Shown piece after piece: positions 37,848-49,651 of a DNA stretch of 64,000 bases. Below the pieces are notes generated by a model. That model was not told where the DNA came from. It saw only the letters and a program-made list of their open reading frames with translations, and made no database searches. The stretch spans positions 2,606,501 through 2,670,500 of the forward strand of contig NZ_JAMQPV010000001.1 of NCBI RefSeq assembly GCF_026151395.1. Reading direction: 5' to 3'. Each line of letters opens with the position of its first letter. Positions within the stretch are counted from its first letter, which is position 1. The translations under genes were made by a program, and so were the position numbers. The DNA comes from Leptospira limi. GTDB lineage: Bacteria; Spirochaetota; Leptospiria; Leptospirales; Leptospiraceae.

Positions 37848-39227
37848 TTACACTCTTCCCTTGATTTTAGTCTTTTTCATGAAACCTTCGTAATTTCTCA
37901 TGAGGAGTTGGGCTTCGATTTGTTTTAAGGTTTCGAGTGCCACACCCACCATAATGAGAAGAGAAGTTCCCCCGAATGTATACACTAAAGTTCCTCCACC
38001 TGTATTGGATCCCAGGTTTAAGAATTTAATGATGAGATACGGAGCAAGAGCAAGACCAGCAAGGAAAAGAGCACCTGGTAAGGTGATTCGATTCAAAATT
38101 TTCTCGATCATTTCTTTTGTTTGGCTTCCTGGTCGAACACCTGGGATAAACCCACCGTATTTTTTTAGGTTATCAGCGAGTTCCTGCGGATTGAACTGAA
38201 TTGCCGTGTAAAAATACGCAAAGAAAATGATGAGAGAAGTATAAATCACATAATAAAATAAAGCATGGTACCAGATTTGTGAGAATGGGTTAAAATAATC
38301 CATAATCACAGCCCAACCAGCCCACTGTCCCCCTTTCGAAGACAACCACTGAACAATTGTTTGCGGAAAAAGAATGAGGGAAGATGCAAAGATAATTGGC
38401 ATTACGTTTGCACTATTCACTTTGAAAGGAATGGATTGGCTACGAGCCTGCACCATCTTTCTACCCACCATTTGTTTTCCATAGTTGAGTGGAACCCGGC
38501 GAACCCCTTGGGTTAAAATCACCGTAAGTGAAATGAGAACAATAAAAATGATAATTAAGATTAGGATACTGAGAGCATCCGAAGTATCAGAAGTAAACAT
38601 TGCAATGAGTGCTTCTGGCATACGACCAATGATACCAGCAAAGATAATGAGAGAAATTCCGTTACCAATCCCACGTTCTGTGATTTGTTCCCCGAGCCAA
38701 ATGAGAAGCACTGTTCCCGTAGTGATGGATAACATCGCAATCGGTAAAAAGTAACCTTCTACAGAAGGGTTAATCAAACCTGGGTATTTTGCTTGCGCCG
38801 TTCCCGATCCAGTAGACCAAGAATTAGCAAGTTGGATCACAGCAAGTGACTGGATCGCACAAAGGATGAGAGTTCCGTACTTAGTGTACTGTTGGATCTT
38901 TTTTCTGCCCTCTTCCCCTTCTTTTTGCATTTTTTGCAAACTTGGAATGAGAACCATCACAAGTTGCATAATGATCGAAGAAGAAATATAAGGCATAATC
39001 CCAAGTGCAAAAATAGAAAATTTGAGAAGAGCACCACCAGCAAACAAATCTACCATCCCAAGGAAACCTTCACTTGGATCGGCAGTAATGCCCGTCACAA
39101 TCAAACTGTTGATACCAGGAATGGTCACGTGTGTTCCCATTCTAAAAAGTAACAACATACCGATCGTAAATAGGATTTTAGATCTTAACTCCGGGATTCG
39201 AAAGATGTTAGCGATGGTTTGAAACAT
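37848..39227 (-). CDS. secY: Protein translocase subunit SecY
   Basis: A 459-residue inner-membrane channel protein with ten predicted spans. Conserved pieces include [15 protein letters not shown] [37 protein letters not shown] and the plug/pore segments near GTHVTIPG. With SecE (63.5 kb in this window) it forms the export pore. Its place after rplO is canonical. Confidence 0.97.
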   Translation of the reverse strand: MFQTIANIFRIPELRSKILFTIGMLLLFRMGTHVTIPGINSLIVTGITADPSEGFLGMVDLFAGGALLKFSIFALGIMPYISSSIIMQLVMVLIPSLQKMQKEGEEGRKKIQQYTKYGTLILCAIQSLAVIQLANSWSTGSGTAQAKYPGLINPSVEGYFLPIAMLSITTGTVLLIWLGEQITERGIGNGISLIIFAGIIGRMPEALIAMFTSDTSDALSILILIIIFIVLISLTVILTQGVRRVPLNYGKQMVGRKMVQARSQSIPFKVNSANVMPIIFASSLILFPQTIVQWLSSKGGQWAGWAVIMDYFNPFSQIWYHALFYYVIYTSLIIFFAYFYTAIQFNPQELADNLKKYGGFIPGVRPGSQTKEMIEKILNRITLPGALFLAGLALAPYLIIKFLNLGSNTGGGTLVYTFGGTSLLIMVGVALETLKQIEAQLLMRNYEGFMKKTKIKGRV

Positions 39228-39230
39228 GGG

Positions 39231-39767
39231 TTATTTTGTTTTTTTCTCTTCTTTTTTCTTTTCTCTGATGATGACTTTTCCACCTGCTTTTTCAATTTTC
39301 TCTTTTGCAGAGGCAGAAAAAGCATCAACCGTAATGGTGATGGCAACAGTCACTTCTCCAGTTCCGAGTAATTTAATCGGTCCAAGTTCGGATTTGATAA
39401 GTGCCTTTGCTTTGAGAATCGCAGGAGTCACTTCTCCCGAAAGACCAGCTTTCGAAAGAGAAATCAAATTCACCGGTTGGAATACTTCAGAGAAGATATT
39501 CGTAAAACCACGTTTTGGTAAACGTCTGTGCAGAGGGAGCTGACCACCCTCGAATCCACGTCTCATGGATGCTGCACGAGCTCTTTGTCCTTTGGAACCA
39601 CGAGTGGAAGTTTTTCCCATCCCAGATCCTGGACCTTGGCCCACTCGTTTCGGAGAGGTTTTTGCGCCTTCTGGAACGGGAACCAAGTTTTTGTTTCCGA
39701 GAGAAGTGGATTTTTTAGCGCGTTTTGCACCAAACCCACGACCTTGTTCGATTCTTTCTTGTGCCAT
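39231..39767 (-). CDS. rplO: 50S ribosomal protein L15
   Basis: A 178-residue L15. It has the Gly-rich RNA-binding N-terminus (RVGQGPGSGMGKTSTRGSKG), FEGGQLPLHRRLPKRGF, and a C-terminal domain followed by a Lys/Glu-rich tail (REKKKEEKKTK). The tail is longer than in E. coli. Confidence 0.97.
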   Translation of the reverse strand: MAQERIEQGRGFGAKRAKKSTSLGNKNLVPVPEGAKTSPKRVGQGPGSGMGKTSTRGSKGQRARAASMRRGFEGGQLPLHRRLPKRGFTNIFSEVFQPVNLISLSKAGLSGEVTPAILKAKALIKSELGPIKLLGTGEVTVAITITVDAFSASAKEKIEKAGGKVIIREKKKEEKKTK

Positions 39768-39771
39768 ATAA

Positions 39772-39951
39772 TTATACCTTTTCCACTTTCAACAAGTAAC
39801 CTACTTGTCGTAACATCCCTTTCAATTGGGGAGTCATTTTGTGTTTTTTGGATTGACCTTTCTTTTTAAGGCCGAGAGCAATCAGAGTTTTTTTGTGCAT
39901 CGGGATGATACCAATGGAACTTCTTTCTTGCGTTACGATCACTTCTTCCAT
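39772..39951 (-). CDS. rpmD: 50S ribosomal protein L30 (59 aa)
   Basis: A small gene, ATG 39951 to TAA 39772. The product begins [20 protein letters not shown] and continues ...[20 protein letters not shown], ending [13 protein letters not shown], which is the L30 ferredoxin-like fold. It lies between rpsE and rplO as expected. Confidence 0.95.
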   Translation of the reverse strand: MEEVIVTQERSSIGIIPMHKKTLIALGLKKKGQSKKHKMTPQLKGMLRQVGYLLKVEKV

Positions 39952-39965
39952 AGTCAGATTCCTTC

Positions 39966-40472
39966 TTATAGATCTTGCCCAAACAAGTGTTTGAGGCTAA
40001 CACCACGTCGTTTCACCGCCATAGACGGAGTTTCCAACTGTTGTAATGCATCCATAGTCGCCTTTACAATGTTCATCGGGTTTGAAGAACCCCAAGACTT
40101 TGTTAGTACATCTTGGATCCCTGCTCTTTCCAATACGGATCGAACGGAAGCTCCAGCGATGATCCCAGTTCCCGGTGAAGCTGGTTTCAAAATCACTCGT
40201 GCTGATTTGAATTGTCCAACCACATCGTGTGGAACGGTGTGACCAATGTAATGAATGGATTTTAAATTCTTTTTTGCCGATTCAATGGACTTTCGGATGG
40301 CATCTGGAACTTCATTTGCTTTTCCAAAACCAATGCCTACTTTTCCTTTGGAGTCACCTACAACGGAAAGAGCATTAAAAGAGAAACGACGTCCCCCTTT
40401 TACTACTTTGGCGACGCGGTCGATTTTAACGACTTTCTCAGTAAATTCTTTTGTTTCTTCTTCTAACATCAT
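39966..40472 (-). CDS. rpsE: 30S ribosomal protein S5
   Basis: A 168-residue S5 involved in translational accuracy. It has [33 protein letters not shown] and [18 protein letters not shown]. Two ATG codons are adjacent; the first (40472) has GGAG six bases upstream. It directly abuts the rplR stop. Confidence 0.98.
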   Translation of the reverse strand: MMLEEETKEFTEKVVKIDRVAKVVKGGRRFSFNALSVVGDSKGKVGIGFGKANEVPDAIRKSIESAKKNLKSIHYIGHTVPHDVVGQFKSARVILKPASPGTGIIAGASVRSVLERAGIQDVLTKSWGSSNPMNIVKATMDALQQLETPSMAVKRRGVSLKHLFGQDL

Positions 40473-40841
40473 TTAGAACTCCAATCCACCTTCACGGGCA
40501 GAATCAGCAAACGCAGCGATTCTTCCATGGTAAACCATTCCAGAACGGTCGAGTACCACTTGGGAAACACCCGCTTTTTTCGCTTTATCAGCGACCACTT
40601 TACCGAGTTCGGTTGCAGCCGATTTACTCTTCTTAGAATTTTCATGTTTCGGAAAATCTTTCTCGAGAGTGGTTGCGTAAACAAGTGTTACACCTTTTGC
40701 ATCATCAATGATTTGCGCAGTCAGGTAACGGTTTGTTTTGTTAAACACTAACCGAGGTCTATCCGATGTTTGGCGGAGTTTGTATCGAACTCTCTCCGCT
40801 CTTCTCAATCTTTTACTATTTTTAGCTGTCTTGTTGATCAT
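40473..40841 (-). CDS. rplR: 50S ribosomal protein L18
   Basis: A 122-residue L18 that binds 5S rRNA with L5. It has [20 protein letters not shown] in the basic N-terminus and [28 protein letters not shown] at the C-terminus. Gene order rplF-rplR-rpsE is canonical. Confidence 0.98.
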   Translation of the reverse strand: MINKTAKNSKRLRRAERVRYKLRQTSDRPRLVFNKTNRYLTAQIIDDAKGVTLVYATTLEKDFPKHENSKKSKSAATELGKVVADKAKKAGVSQVVLDRSGMVYHGRIAAFADSAREGGLEF

Positions 40842-40847
40842 GACGTT

Positions 40848-41387
40848 CTACTTCTTACCGGTTTTTCCGGCCTTTCTACGGATGTATTCGTTCTGATATT
40901 TGATCCCTTTGCCTTTATAAGGCTCTGGAGGTCTTTTGGAACGAATGTCAGCCGCAACTTGTCCAACCAGTTGTCGGTCAATGCCCGATACTTTGATTTT
41001 GAGCTGATCTGCGACTTCAATTTTGATGCCATTTGGCTCAGGGAAAACCACTTCGTGAGAATAACCAAGTGCCATCACAAGATCCTTACCACGTTTTTGC
41101 GCACGGTAACCGACCCCAGTGATTTCTAGATTTTTTTCCCAACCAGTTGTGACACCCTTTACACAGTTCATCGCAAGGGAACGCACCAGACCGTGGAGAG
41201 CCACTGTCTTTTGGTCTTCACTTTTTCTTGTGAACACCAATTCGCCGTTTTCAACGTTTGCTCCGACACCTTCGTAAAGTGGAGTTTTTAATTCCCCTAA
41301 CGGCCCTTTGATTGTAAGGGCTTCTGCATCTGCTTTAACTTCTACCTTTGCAGGCAATTTGATGATACTTTTTCCAACTCGAGACAT
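40848..41387 (-). CDS. rplF: 50S ribosomal protein L6
   Basis: A 179-residue L6 near the factor-binding site. It has [41 protein letters not shown] and the C-terminal signature [13 protein letters not shown]. Confidence 0.98.
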   Translation of the reverse strand: MSRVGKSIIKLPAKVEVKADAEALTIKGPLGELKTPLYEGVGANVENGELVFTRKSEDQKTVALHGLVRSLAMNCVKGVTTGWEKNLEITGVGYRAQKRGKDLVMALGYSHEVVFPEPNGIKIEVADQLKIKVSGIDRQLVGQVAADIRSKRPPEPYKGKGIKYQNEYIRRKAGKTGKK

Positions 41388-41401
41388 GGTGTTATCGTTC
41401 T

Positions 41402-41800
41402 CTAGAATACCTTACAGAGAACTTCCCCTCCTACTCTGAGTTTGCGAGCGCGTTTTCCCGTCATCACACCTTTCGAAGTCGAAAGGATGAGTGTTCCGAT
41501 GTTATTTCGGAAAGGACGGATTTCACCAGACTGGATATATACCCGACGTCCTGGTGTGGAAACACGTTCAATCATACGGATCACAGGTTTTTTCTCTGTG
41601 TCGTATTTCAATTTTACTTGGAAGTCATCAAAACTTCCATTTTTTACAGTTTGGACATCATCTACAAAACCTTCTTCTTTGAGAAGATCTAGGATGGACT
41701 TTTTGATTTTGCTACCAGGAATCACACAAAGCTCATGTTTAGCTTGTTGTGCGTTTCTAATTCTTGTTAGCATATCTGCGATTGGATCTGAAAGACTCAT
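41402..41800 (-). CDS. rpsH: 30S ribosomal protein S8
   Basis: A 132-residue S8, a primary 16S rRNA binder and in E. coli the repressor of the spc operon. It has [28 protein letters not shown] and the end [20 protein letters not shown]. Confidence 0.98.
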   Translation of the reverse strand: MSLSDPIADMLTRIRNAQQAKHELCVIPGSKIKKSILDLLKEEGFVDDVQTVKNGSFDDFQVKLKYDTEKKPVIRMIERVSTPGRRVYIQSGEIRPFRNNIGTLILSTSKGVMTGKRARKLRVGGEVLCKVF

Positions 41801-41817
41801 ATCTTACCTTAACCTAA

Positions 41818-42003
41818 TTACCAGGAGGACTTTTTCACACCGGGGATCTGAGCCTTGCTAGCAAGGTCCCGGAAGCAAAGACGACACATATCAAAGCGGC
41901 GCAAATAAGCGCGTGATCGACCACAAAGAGGGCAACGATTGTACTCTCTCACTTTGAATTTTTGCTCTTTGGCGTGGCGTTCCATCATTGATTTTTTCGC
42001 CAT
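41818..42003 (-). CDS. rpsZ: 30S ribosomal protein S14, type Z (zinc form)
   Basis: A 61-residue short S14. Two CxxC pairs ([20 protein letters not shown]) bind zinc, which marks the ancestral C+ form rather than the roughly 100-residue zinc-free S14. It ends in the typical GVKKSSW. It lies between rplE and rpsH. Confidence 0.97.
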   Translation of the reverse strand: MAKKSMMERHAKEQKFKVREYNRCPLCGRSRAYLRRFDMCRLCFRDLASKAQIPGVKKSSW

Positions 42004-42013
42004 GAGTAATCTC

Positions 42014-42565
42014 CTACTTACCTGCCGCTCGGTAAGGCATACCGAAGGCTTGGAATAATTCGAACGCTTCTTTGTCCACTTCCGTGTTCGTTACGAAAGT
42101 GATATTGATTCCATAGATCGTATTGATTTTATCAAATTGGATCTCTGGGAAAATGATCTGTTCTCTAACAGAAAGGTTGTAATTCCCTCTGCCATCAAAT
42201 CCCTTCGGGCTAACACCACGAAAGTCACGAACCCTTGGAAGGGCAACGTTGATGAAACGATCAAGGAACTCATACATATGATGTCCACGTAGAGTCACTT
42301 TGCAACCGAGAACCATCCCTTCTCTCACTTTGAAACCCGCTATGGATTTTTTAGCGAAAGTTTTCACAGGTCTTTGTCCAGTGATTTGGCCAATTTCCAC
42401 AAGGCATGCTTCCATTGCTTTAGGGTTGGTATGAGCTTCGCCCATCCCTACGTTGATTACGATTTTTTCTAATTTCGGAACACGCATCACACTTTGAAAG
42501 CCGAGTGACTTTTGGAGTGTAGGACGAATTTCCTTTTCGTATTTTGATTTAAGCCTAGGTACCAT
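42014..42565 (-). CDS. rplE: 50S ribosomal protein L5
   Basis: A 183-residue L5 that binds 5S rRNA and contacts the P-site tRNA. It has [37 protein letters not shown] and the segment [16 protein letters not shown]. The start is ATG 42565, 2 bases after rplX. Confidence 0.98.
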   Translation of the reverse strand: MVPRLKSKYEKEIRPTLQKSLGFQSVMRVPKLEKIVINVGMGEAHTNPKAMEACLVEIGQITGQRPVKTFAKKSIAGFKVREGMVLGCKVTLRGHHMYEFLDRFINVALPRVRDFRGVSPKGFDGRGNYNLSVREQIIFPEIQFDKINTIYGINITFVTNTEVDKEAFELFQAFGMPYRAAGK

Positions 42566-42567
42566 AT

Positions 42568-42951
42568 CTATACTTCTTTCCCTTCAGGTCGAGTCACTCG
42601 TACGGATTTACCATCCTTCTTAGCAAAGCCCAAGCGTACAGCCTTAATTTTCTTCTTTGGCTTCGCTTTGTTCTCAGCTTTTGCGTCGTGAAACATCACA
42701 TTGGAAATATGGATTGGGAATTCGATCTCAATCGCGCCACCACCAGGGTTTTCTTGGGTTGGGCGAACGAATCTTTTTCTTTTGTTCACACCTTCGATGT
42801 AAACACGGTCTTTGCGTTTATCAACAGCAAGTACCTTCCCTTTTTTTCCTTTTTCTTTTCCAGAAATCACAAGAACTTCATCGTCCTTTTTGATTTTTGT
42901 TTTTTTGAATTTAGTAGGCTCGGAACCTCTATATGCTAACTTAGTCGCCAT
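42568..42951 (-). CDS. rplX: 50S ribosomal protein L24
   Basis: A 127-residue L24, an assembly initiator protein with an N-terminal KOW motif ([20 protein letters not shown]) and [18 protein letters not shown]. It is about 20 residues longer than the E. coli protein, with extra sequence at both ends. Confidence 0.97.
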
Positions 42952-42952
42952 T

Positions 42953-43345
42953 TTAGAGAACCTCCGGAGCTAGAGATATAATTTTCATGTATTTTTTATC
43001 ACGTAGTTCACGAGCAACAGGTCCGAAGATCCTTGTTCCTTTTGGATTCCCTTTATCATCGATAATGGCAACCGCGTTGTCATCAAAACGGATGTAAGTT
43101 CCGTCTGGACGACGAACTTCTTTTTTCGTTCTTACGACAACGGCTCTTTGAACCGCTTTGTTATGCACTTTTTTACCTTGCCCGTCACGAAGTCCGTATG
43201 CAGGTTGTGCTTCTTTCACAGCGACGATGATTTCGTCACCAAGCGTTGCGTAGCGTTTTTTGGAACCGCCAAGCACTTTAACGCACATGACTTTTTTCAC
43301 ACCCGAGTTATCGGCTACTTGTAAAATAGTTTCTTGTTGGATCAT
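42953..43345 (-). CDS. rplN: 50S ribosomal protein L14
   Basis: A 130-residue L14 at the subunit interface. It starts [19 protein letters not shown], with the basic loop [22 protein letters not shown] and the end [11 protein letters not shown]. It overlaps rpsQ by 4 bases. Confidence 0.98.
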
Positions 43346-43611
43346 ACTAATTTCGCCTTCTCAATTACCTTTACAAGTTTATGGTGTTTCTGTTTAGAAA
43401 GTGGTCTTGTTTCCACAGCGATGACTCGATCACCAACTTGACACTCGTTCTTCTCATCGTGAATTTTCACACGAGAAGTTCTGGTCATAATTTTCTTAAA
43501 CCGTGGGTGCACTTTTCTAGTGATGATTTCGATCACTACGGTTTTGTCCATAGCATCACTCACAACTACACCTTGAATGGTTAAAGATTTTTTAGAGTTT
43601 TTATCTTCCAT
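43342..43611 (-). CDS. rpsQ: 30S ribosomal protein S17
   Basis: An 89-residue OB-fold S17 binding 16S rRNA. It has [37 protein letters not shown] and [17 protein letters not shown]. It overlaps rplN (ATGA). Confidence 0.98.
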   Translation of the reverse strand: MEDKNSKKSLTIQGVVVSDAMDKTVVIEIITRKVHPRFKKIMTRTSRVKIHDEKNECQVGDRVIAVETRPLSKQKHHKLVKVIEKAKLV

Positions 43612-43614
43612 AAC

Positions 43615-43887
43615 CTACTTCTTCTTACCTTTGCTTGTTTTAGCGACTTTTGGAGCCGAACCAGCTTTCGGTGCGATTTGTTTGAGTTTACCTTTTGCAG
43701 CTAGTTCCTTCTCACGAAGGACAGTTAACGCTTGGGCAATTCTCTTCTTATGATTGCGGATAACTTTGGGGTTCTCAAGTGATCTTGTAACACCAAATTG
43801 GAATCTTGCTTTTCTTACTTCTTCGGAAGAGGAAAGAATTTCTTTCTTCAAATCTTCTGGAGAAAGTGATTTGAAATCGTCTTTCAT
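43615..43887 (-). CDS. rpmC: 50S ribosomal protein L29, with C-terminal extension
   Basis: A 90-residue L29 at the polypeptide exit. The two-helix core ([30 protein letters not shown]) is normal. About 25 extra residues follow ([23 protein letters not shown]), rich in Ala, Lys and Pro. It overlaps rplP by 4 bases. Confidence 0.97.
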   Translation of the reverse strand: MKDDFKSLSPEDLKKEILSSSEEVRKARFQFGVTRSLENPKVIRNHKKRIAQALTVLREKELAAKGKLKQIAPKAGSAPKVAKTSKGKKK

Positions 43888-44297
43888 AGAACGTTCCTCT
43901 TAACAAATGAAGTTTCAACTGGCAGTTTAAATGCTGCTAGGTGGAGTGCTTTTCTTGCTGTTTCTTCATCAACACCAGCCATTTCAAAAAGAACTCGTCC
44001 TGGTCGGATTTCAGCAATCCAGAACTCAGGGTTACCTTTACCTTTACCCATACGAGTTTCGGCAGGTTTTTTAGTGATTGGTAAATGAGGAAAGATCCTG
44101 ATCCATAATTTCCCACCTCGTTTTACTTGGCGGTTGATAGTGATCCTTGCTGCCTCAATTTGTCGCGCAGTGATACGACCGGAGGAAATGGCTTTTAAAC
44201 CAAACTCTCCGAACGCAACGTAAGAACCTCTTTCGTCCTTACCTTTTAAGCGCCCTCTTTGGCGTTTTCTAAATTTTACTCGTTTAGGTGCTAACAT
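43884..44297 (-). CDS. rplP: 50S ribosomal protein L16
   Basis: A 137-residue L16 near the A-site tRNA elbow. It has [40 protein letters not shown] and [19 protein letters not shown], including the arginine region hydroxylated in some bacteria. Confidence 0.98.
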   Translation of the reverse strand: MLAPKRVKFRKRQRGRLKGKDERGSYVAFGEFGLKAISSGRITARQIEAARITINRQVKRGGKLWIRIFPHLPITKKPAETRMGKGKGNPEFWIAEIRPGRVLFEMAGVDEETARKALHLAAFKLPVETSFVKRNVL

Positions 44298-44319
44298 GAT
44301 GGTTTCTCTTTAGTACTTC

Positions 44320-44997
44320 TTAACTCGTTCTACGTTTTACAGCGTATTTATCTTCATCGGATTCTTCCTTCGTTGGGAAGTAATCACCTGTATAAGTCCA
44401 TACTTTCACACCGATTTGTCCGAAAGTCGTAAGAGCTTCTTTGAATCCAAAATCAATTTTGGCACGAAGAGTATGAAGTGGAACTCGTCCTTCCATATAC
44501 TTTTCTGTTCTTGCCATGTCCGCCCCATTGAGACGTCCAGAAATTTGGATTTTTACACCTTCCACTCCACCGCGCATCGCACGACGAAGTTCCGCTTTCA
44601 TCACTCGACGGAAAGGCATCCTTTGTTCGATTTGAAGGGCAACCGTTTCAGCAATCGCTTGTGCGATGATTTCTGGTTTTTTCACTTCGATGATGTTCAT
44701 CCCGATCGGTTTATCAGCGTATTTTTTTAGCTCTTGTTTCACCGCTTCGATGTTTTGGCCTTTTTGACCAATCACCATACCTGGTTTAGAAGTATGGAGG
44801 TTCACGTTGATTTTCTCAGGGAATCTTTCGATTACGATTTTCACAACGGATGCGTTTTTGAATTTCTTCTGAAGGAATCTACGGATCTTGATATCTTCGT
44901 GAAGATTTTTGATGTAATCTTGTTTGGAAAACCAAACCGAATCCCAGTTACGTGTGATTCCGATTCGTAGTCCGATTGGATTTACTTTCTGACCCAT
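44320..44997 (-). CDS. rpsC: 30S ribosomal protein S3
   Basis: A 225-residue S3 at the mRNA entry channel. It has [18 protein letters not shown], a type II KH domain with [18 protein letters not shown], and a C-terminal domain with [20 protein letters not shown]. The tail ends in acidic and basic residues. Confidence 0.98.
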   Translation of the reverse strand: MGQKVNPIGLRIGITRNWDSVWFSKQDYIKNLHEDIKIRRFLQKKFKNASVVKIVIERFPEKINVNLHTSKPGMVIGQKGQNIEAVKQELKKYADKPIGMNIIEVKKPEIIAQAIAETVALQIEQRMPFRRVMKAELRRAMRGGVEGVKIQISGRLNGADMARTEKYMEGRVPLHTLRAKIDFGFKEALTTFGQIGVKVWTYTGDYFPTKEESDEDKYAVKRRTS

Positions 44998-45000
44998 AAA

Positions 45001-45351
45001 TTAGCTAACCTTCTTTTCGATTTCAGATACAACAACAGTGATGTGGCTTAGGCGTTTACGGATCCGAGAAGCACGTCCACGTGCTCTTGGGCGGAAACGT
45101 TTCATGATTGGGCCGTCATCCACATAGATTTTTTTAACATAAAGTGAGCTTGGATCCAAACTTTCATTCATCTGAATGGCATTTGCCACTGCAGAGTTTA
45201 GAAGGTTAATGATCATTGAACTTGCCGATTTGTTTGTAAATCGCAAGATATCTATCGCTTCTTTGTAATCGTATCCACGAACTTCATCAGCAACCAGGCG
45301 AGCTTTTCTGGCAGAAATTCTGAGGTGTTTTCCTACTGCTTTTGCTTCCAT
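45001..45351 (-). CDS. rplV: 50S ribosomal protein L22
   Basis: A 116-residue L22 whose beta-hairpin lines the exit tunnel and affects macrolide binding. It has [15 protein letters not shown] and the hairpin [23 protein letters not shown] 45351 is chosen over the adjacent upstream GTG 45354. Confidence 0.97.
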   Translation of the reverse strand: MEAKAVGKHLRISARKARLVADEVRGYDYKEAIDILRFTNKSASSMIINLLNSAVANAIQMNESLDPSSLYVKKIYVDDGPIMKRFRPRARGRASRIRKRLSHITVVVSEIEKKVS

Positions 45352-45359
45352 CACTCTAC

Positions 45360-45638
45360 CTATTTCTTCGCTACTTTTTTGTCTCCACCATGACCTTTGA
45401 AGGTTCTAGTGGGAGCAAATTCACCGAGTTTGTGTCCAATCATGTTTTCATTCACATAAACAGGAACAAACGCTTTGCCATTATGAATCATGACTGTATG
45501 ACCAATCATATCTGGATAAATGGTACTTCTTCTGGACCAAGACTTGAAGGGAGTTTTTTTCCCTTCAGAGTTAAGGCTCGTAATTTTTTTCATGAGGTGG
45601 TCGTCGATGAACGGACCTTTTTTTAAGCTTCTAGCCAT
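45360..45638 (-). CDS. rpsS: 30S ribosomal protein S19
   Basis: A 92-residue S19 in the 30S head. It has [27 protein letters not shown]-type [17 protein letters not shown], and [18 protein letters not shown]. Confidence 0.98.
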   Translation of the reverse strand: MARSLKKGPFIDDHLMKKITSLNSEGKKTPFKSWSRRSTIYPDMIGHTVMIHNGKAFVPVYVNENMIGHKLGEFAPTRTFKGHGGDKKVAKK

Positions 45639-45651
45639 GAGTATCTAGATC

Positions 45652-46488
45652 CTACCTATTCCTGTTTTTCTTACGTCTTTGGACAATAAAACGATCAGAC
45701 GGTCTAGTCTTACGTGTTTTAAATCCTTTCGTAGGTTTACCCCAAGGAGTCACTGGGTGACGACCTCCGGAAGTTCTACCTTCACCACCGCCGAGTGGGT
45801 GGTCCACAGGGTTCATTACGACCCCTCTTACCTTCGGTCTTTTTCCTAACCAACGGTTACGACCGGCTTTTCCTATGATCACTAAGTTGTGGTCTTTGTT
45901 GGAAAGTTCTCCAACAGTCGCCAAACACTCTTTACGTACTTTTCGGATTTCCGAAGAAGGAAGTTTGAGTGAAACGTAGTCACCGTCTTTTGCAGAGATC
46001 ACAGCAAAGGAACCTGCTGTTCTTGCAATCTGACCACCTTTTCCGATATGGAGTTCGATGTTGTGAACGTTCGTTCCTGCAGGGATTTTATCCAATGGAA
46101 GTGTATTTCCAAGTTTAATCTCTGCGTTTGGACCAGACTCAATTTTATCTCCAACTTTAAGACCGTTTGGAGCTAAAATGTATCGGTATTCCCCATCTGC
46201 ATAACAGACAAGAGCAATGAATGACGAACGGTTTGGATCGTATTCAATTGTTTTTACTGTTGCAGGGATTCCAAATTTATTACGTTTAAAATCGATGATA
46301 CGAAACTTTCTTTTGTTACGTCCACCTTTGCGTCTAACAGCAATACGTCCCTTATTGTCACGGCCAGCCTTATAAGAAAAATTGGCAGTGAGAGGTTTAT
46401 AAGGAACCACTTCTGTGATTTCTTTGAAATCTAATACCGAATAATACCGGCTAGACTGTGTTGTGGGTTTAAGTTTTCTAATTCCCAT
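45652..46488 (-). CDS. rplB: 50S ribosomal protein L2
   Basis: A 278-residue L2, needed for subunit association and peptidyl transfer. The conserved central segment [20 protein letters not shown] includes the His important for activity, and [16 protein letters not shown] lies earlier. It is the largest protein of the S10 group here. Confidence 0.98.
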   Translation of the reverse strand: MGIRKLKPTTQSSRYYSVLDFKEITEVVPYKPLTANFSYKAGRDNKGRIAVRRKGGRNKRKFRIIDFKRNKFGIPATVKTIEYDPNRSSFIALVCYADGEYRYILAPNGLKVGDKIESGPNAEIKLGNTLPLDKIPAGTNVHNIELHIGKGGQIARTAGSFAVISAKDGDYVSLKLPSSEIRKVRKECLATVGELSNKDHNLVIIGKAGRNRWLGKRPKVRGVVMNPVDHPLGGGEGRTSGGRHPVTPWGKPTKGFKTRKTRPSDRFIVQRRKKNRNR

Positions 46489-46490
46489 AA

Positions 46491-46796
46491 TTAAACCTTA
46501 GCAAAATCCAAATTTGCTCCGTCAGCGAAGGTCACTACAGCTTTTTTGTAGTGAGGTCTTGGGGACGGCATGTTTCTAAAACGTTTCATTTTACCACGGT
46601 AAACGGCTACGTTTACTGCAGTTGGAACAACGTTATACATTTGTTTCAGGGCTTGTTTGATCAAAGTTTTGTTCGCATCCGGGTGGACTTTGAACGTATA
46701 CTTGACAGTTCTTTTTCCCATACGTTCTCCAATTGTTTGCAGGTCTTGCGACTTTTCTGTAACAACTGGTGATAAGATTACATTCTCTAGGTTCAC
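46491..46796 (-). CDS. rplW: 50S ribosomal protein L23
   Basis: A 101-residue L23, the docking site for trigger factor and SRP at the tunnel exit. It has [31 protein letters not shown] and [15 protein letters not shown]. Confidence 0.97.
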   Translation of the reverse strand: MNLENVILSPVVTEKSQDLQTIGERMGKRTVKYTFKVHPDANKTLIKQALKQMYNVVPTAVNVAVYRGKMKRFRNMPSPRPHYKKAVVTFADGANLDFAKV

Positions 46797-46800
46797 TGTC

Positions 46801-47436
46801 TTATCCTTTCTTAGAATACTGAGCCTGAAGCTCTTTTAAAGCGCTTTCAGAGATTACTAAATTGTTATTATAGAGGATGTCTCGGCAAACGACACGTTTG
46901 CTGTTCACATATTTGAGGTTCTCTATATTGCGAGTGGATCTTTTTAGGAATTGGTTTTCACCAGCTACTACAAATCCCACGTTACCCTTCTCTGCAATGT
47001 CCATGTTCTTCAAAATGTTGTAGATGGACTTTGTGGAGTAAGAAGAAGGTTCTACGTCTTCTATGATCGCGATTCTGTTTTCTTCTGCCTTTTTGTTAAG
47101 GATGGAGAGAACAGCTTTCTTCTTAACGCTGCGTGACAAGTTAGAGGAATAATCTCTTGGTTTTGGTCCATGAATGATACCACCACCAACGAAATGAGGA
47201 GCTCTGATGGATCCTTGTCTTGCACGACCAGTTCCTTTTTGAGCCCAAGGTTTGATTCCCCCACCGCGAACTTCGGAACGATCTTTAGTCGAATGTGTTC
47301 CTTGTCTATTGTTCGCATTTTCAGCTTTAACCGCATCATAGATGGCTCCAAGCGAAATGCCGGTAGCAAATAATTCTGCCGGAAGTTCAACTTCGCTTAC
47401 GAATACGCCTTCTTTATTGTATTTACGCGCTTTCAT
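46801..47436 (-). CDS. rplD: 50S ribosomal protein L4
   Basis: A 211-residue L4 with the extended tunnel loop [20 protein letters not shown]. In E. coli L4 also represses the S10 operon. The rest follows the family ([20 protein letters not shown]). Confidence 0.98.
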   Translation of the reverse strand: MKARKYNKEGVFVSEVELPAELFATGISLGAIYDAVKAENANNRQGTHSTKDRSEVRGGGIKPWAQKGTGRARQGSIRAPHFVGGGIIHGPKPRDYSSNLSRSVKKKAVLSILNKKAEENRIAIIEDVEPSSYSTKSIYNILKNMDIAEKGNVGFVVAGENQFLKRSTRNIENLKYVNSKRVVCRDILYNNNLVISESALKELQAQYSKKG

Positions 47437-47447
47437 GTTCTACCTAT

Positions 47448-48071
47448 CTATCCGATTTTTTCTATCGTAACGATACCACGTTCCCTTCCTGGAACCGGAC
47501 CGGATACAAATACTAAGTTAGCATCTGCATCAATTTTTACTACTTTCAGGTTTCGAACAGTTGTCTGTTCAGAACCCATTCTTCCACCCATCTTCAAACC
47601 CTTGAACACACGTCCAGGAGTTGTGTTCGATCCAATCGAACCAGGGTGTCTTTGGAAACGAGAACCGTGCCCAGCAGGACCACCAGCAAAACCATGGCGT
47701 TTTACAACACCTTGTGTTCCCTTCCCTTTAGAAGTTCCGGTAACCTTTACTGTATCATTCAAAGCAAAAACATCAGCGAGTTTCACTTCTGAACCCACTG
47801 CAACTTCTTCAAATCCTTTGAATTCAACCAAAGTTTTTTTAGGAGTAGCGATATTCGCTTTTTTGATATGTCCAGCTTCGGCCTTTGTTAAGTGTTTTTC
47901 TTTGGCATCACCAAATGCTAATTGAACAGCTTCGTAGCCATCATTCGCAGCAGTTTTTACCTGGGACACAAAACAAGGACCCACGCGTAAAACAGTAACA
48001 GTTACCATCTTACCGTCGTTATTGAATATGTGGGCCATGCCCAATTTTTCGCCGATTAAACCTTTAGCCAT
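47448..48071 (-). CDS. rplC: 50S ribosomal protein L3
   Basis: A 207-residue L3 that reaches toward the peptidyl-transferase centre. It has [16 protein letters not shown], the core loop [20 protein letters not shown] and [15 protein letters not shown]. Confidence 0.98.
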   Translation of the reverse strand: MAKGLIGEKLGMAHIFNNDGKMVTVTVLRVGPCFVSQVKTAANDGYEAVQLAFGDAKEKHLTKAEAGHIKKANIATPKKTLVEFKGFEEVAVGSEVKLADVFALNDTVKVTGTSKGKGTQGVVKRHGFAGGPAGHGSRFQRHPGSIGSNTTPGRVFKGLKMGGRMGSEQTTVRNLKVVKIDADANLVFVSGPVPGRERGIVTIEKIG

Positions 48072-48082
48072 GGATCCTATCC

Positions 48083-48391
48083 TTAGGATTTAATATCTAC
48101 GGAAACTCCAGCAGGGAGTTGAAGCTTCATCAGGGCTTCTACCGTATCTTCATTCGTATTTAAAATATCGATGAGTCTCTTATGAGTTCTCATTTCAAAT
48201 TGTTCTCTAGCTTTTTTATTCACGTGCGGAGAACGTAATACCGTGTAGATTTCTTTTTTCGTTGGAAGTGGGATAGGACCGGAGACAGTAGCTCCAGTCC
48301 TTTTCGCAGTTGCAACGATTTCAAAGGTTGATTGGTCAATCAACCGATGATCGAAAGCTTTTAACTTAACGCGAATTCTTTGTCCAGCCAT
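48083..48391 (-). CDS. rpsJ: 30S ribosomal protein S10
   Basis: A 102-residue S10, also the NusE antitermination factor. It has [46 protein letters not shown]. It lies 5 bases after tuf, so the str and S10 groups are joined. Confidence 0.98.
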   Translation of the reverse strand: MAGQRIRVKLKAFDHRLIDQSTFEIVATAKRTGATVSGPIPLPTKKEIYTVLRSPHVNKKAREQFEMRTHKRLIDILNTNEDTVEALMKLQLPAGVSVDIKS

Positions 48392-48396
48392 TGCGA

Positions 48397-49602
48397 TTAC
48401 TCAACGATCTCCGCAACAACACCAGAACCAATCGTTCTTCCACCCTCACGGATAGCGAACTTCAAACCTTGGTCCATAGCAATTGGGTGGATAAGTTCGA
48501 TTGACATCGTAACGTTATCACCTGGCATAACCATCTCCATTCCACCAGGAAGGTTACAAACACCAGTAATGTCTGTAGTTCTGAAGTAGAATTGTGGGCG
48601 ATAGTTATTAAAGAATGGAGTGTGACGTCCACCTTCGTCTTTTGTAAGGACGTAAACTTCTGCTTTAAATTTTCTGTGTGGAGTGATTGTACCCGGTTTC
48701 GCGAGAACTTGACCTCTTTCGATGTCTTCTTTTTTCGTTCCGCGAAGAAGAGCACCAATGTTGTCCCCTGCTTCTGCTTGGTCGAGTAGTTTACGGAACA
48801 TCTCAATACCAGTAACAACTGATTTAGATGTATCACGAATACCAACGATCTCGATCTCATCGTTGATCTTAAGAACTCCTTGCTCAACACGACCTGTTGC
48901 AACAGTTCCACGACCAGTGATAGAGAATACGTCCTCTACTGGCATTAGGAAAGGTTTATCAACAACACGTGTAGGGTTTGGAACGTAAGTATCAACTGCT
49001 TCCATCAATTTCAAAATGGATTTCATACCTAGGTCAGAATCTTCACCTTCTAGAGCTTTTAATGCAGATCCGGAAATGAAAGGTGTTTTATCACCAGGGA
49101 AGTTGTATTTGTTAAGAAGGTCTTTGATTTCCTCTTTAACCATCTCAATCATGTCTTCTCTTTCGTCAGCAGCTAACATGTCTGCTTTATTAAGATAAAC
49201 AACGATGTAAGGAACACCAACTTGGCGAGCAAGAAGGATGTGTTCTTTGGTTTGAGGCATAGCACCGTCAGTTGCAGAAACTACGAGAATCGCAGCATCC
49301 ATCTGAGCAGCACCAGTAATCATGTTTTTAACATAGTCCGCGTGACCTGGACAATCTACGTGTGCATAGTGACGGTTAGGAGTTTCATATTCCTGGTGAG
49401 ACGTTGCAATAGTAATCCCACGAGCCTTTTCTTCTGGCGCGTTGTCGATTTGGTCGTAAGCAATCGCTTTGTTTTTTCCACCAACTAACTTAGCAAGCGT
49501 CGTTGTGATTGCTGCTGTTAGCGTAGTTTTACCGTGGTCAACGTGACCAATTGTTCCGATGTTTAAGTGTGGTTTTGAACGGTCAAATTTTTCTTTAGCC
49601 AT
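48397..49602 (-). CDS. tuf: Elongation factor Tu
   Basis: A 401-residue GTPase that brings aminoacyl-tRNA to the ribosome. It has G1 GHVDHGKTT, switch region [10 protein letters not shown]3 DCPGHADY, G4 NKAD and the domain III end [20 protein letters not shown] precedes the ATG. It is the only tuf copy in this window and sits downstream of an EF-G-like gene. Confidence 0.99.
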   Translation of the reverse strand: MAKEKFDRSKPHLNIGTIGHVDHGKTTLTAAITTTLAKLVGGKNKAIAYDQIDNAPEEKARGITIATSHQEYETPNRHYAHVDCPGHADYVKNMITGAAQMDAAILVVSATDGAMPQTKEHILLARQVGVPYIVVYLNKADMLAADEREDMIEMVKEEIKDLLNKYNFPGDKTPFISGSALKALEGEDSDLGMKSILKLMEAVDTYVPNPTRVVDKPFLMPVEDVFSITGRGTVATGRVEQGVLKINDEIEIVGIRDTSKSVVTGIEMFRKLLDQAEAGDNIGALLRGTKKEDIERGQVLAKPGTITPHRKFKAEVYVLTKDEGGRHTPFFNNYRPQFYFRTTDITGVCNLPGGMEMVMPGDNVTMSIELIHPIAMDQGLKFAIREGGRTIGSGVVAEIVE

Positions 49603-49651
49603 TGTTAGAATCTACTCCTCAATCGTGGTGCAAGACCCGATATTCGGTTCT

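Noticed and set aside
48462..48911. A 149-codon out-of-frame reading frame within tuf
   Set aside because: Same-strand shadow of EF-Tu, in a different frame with no family features.
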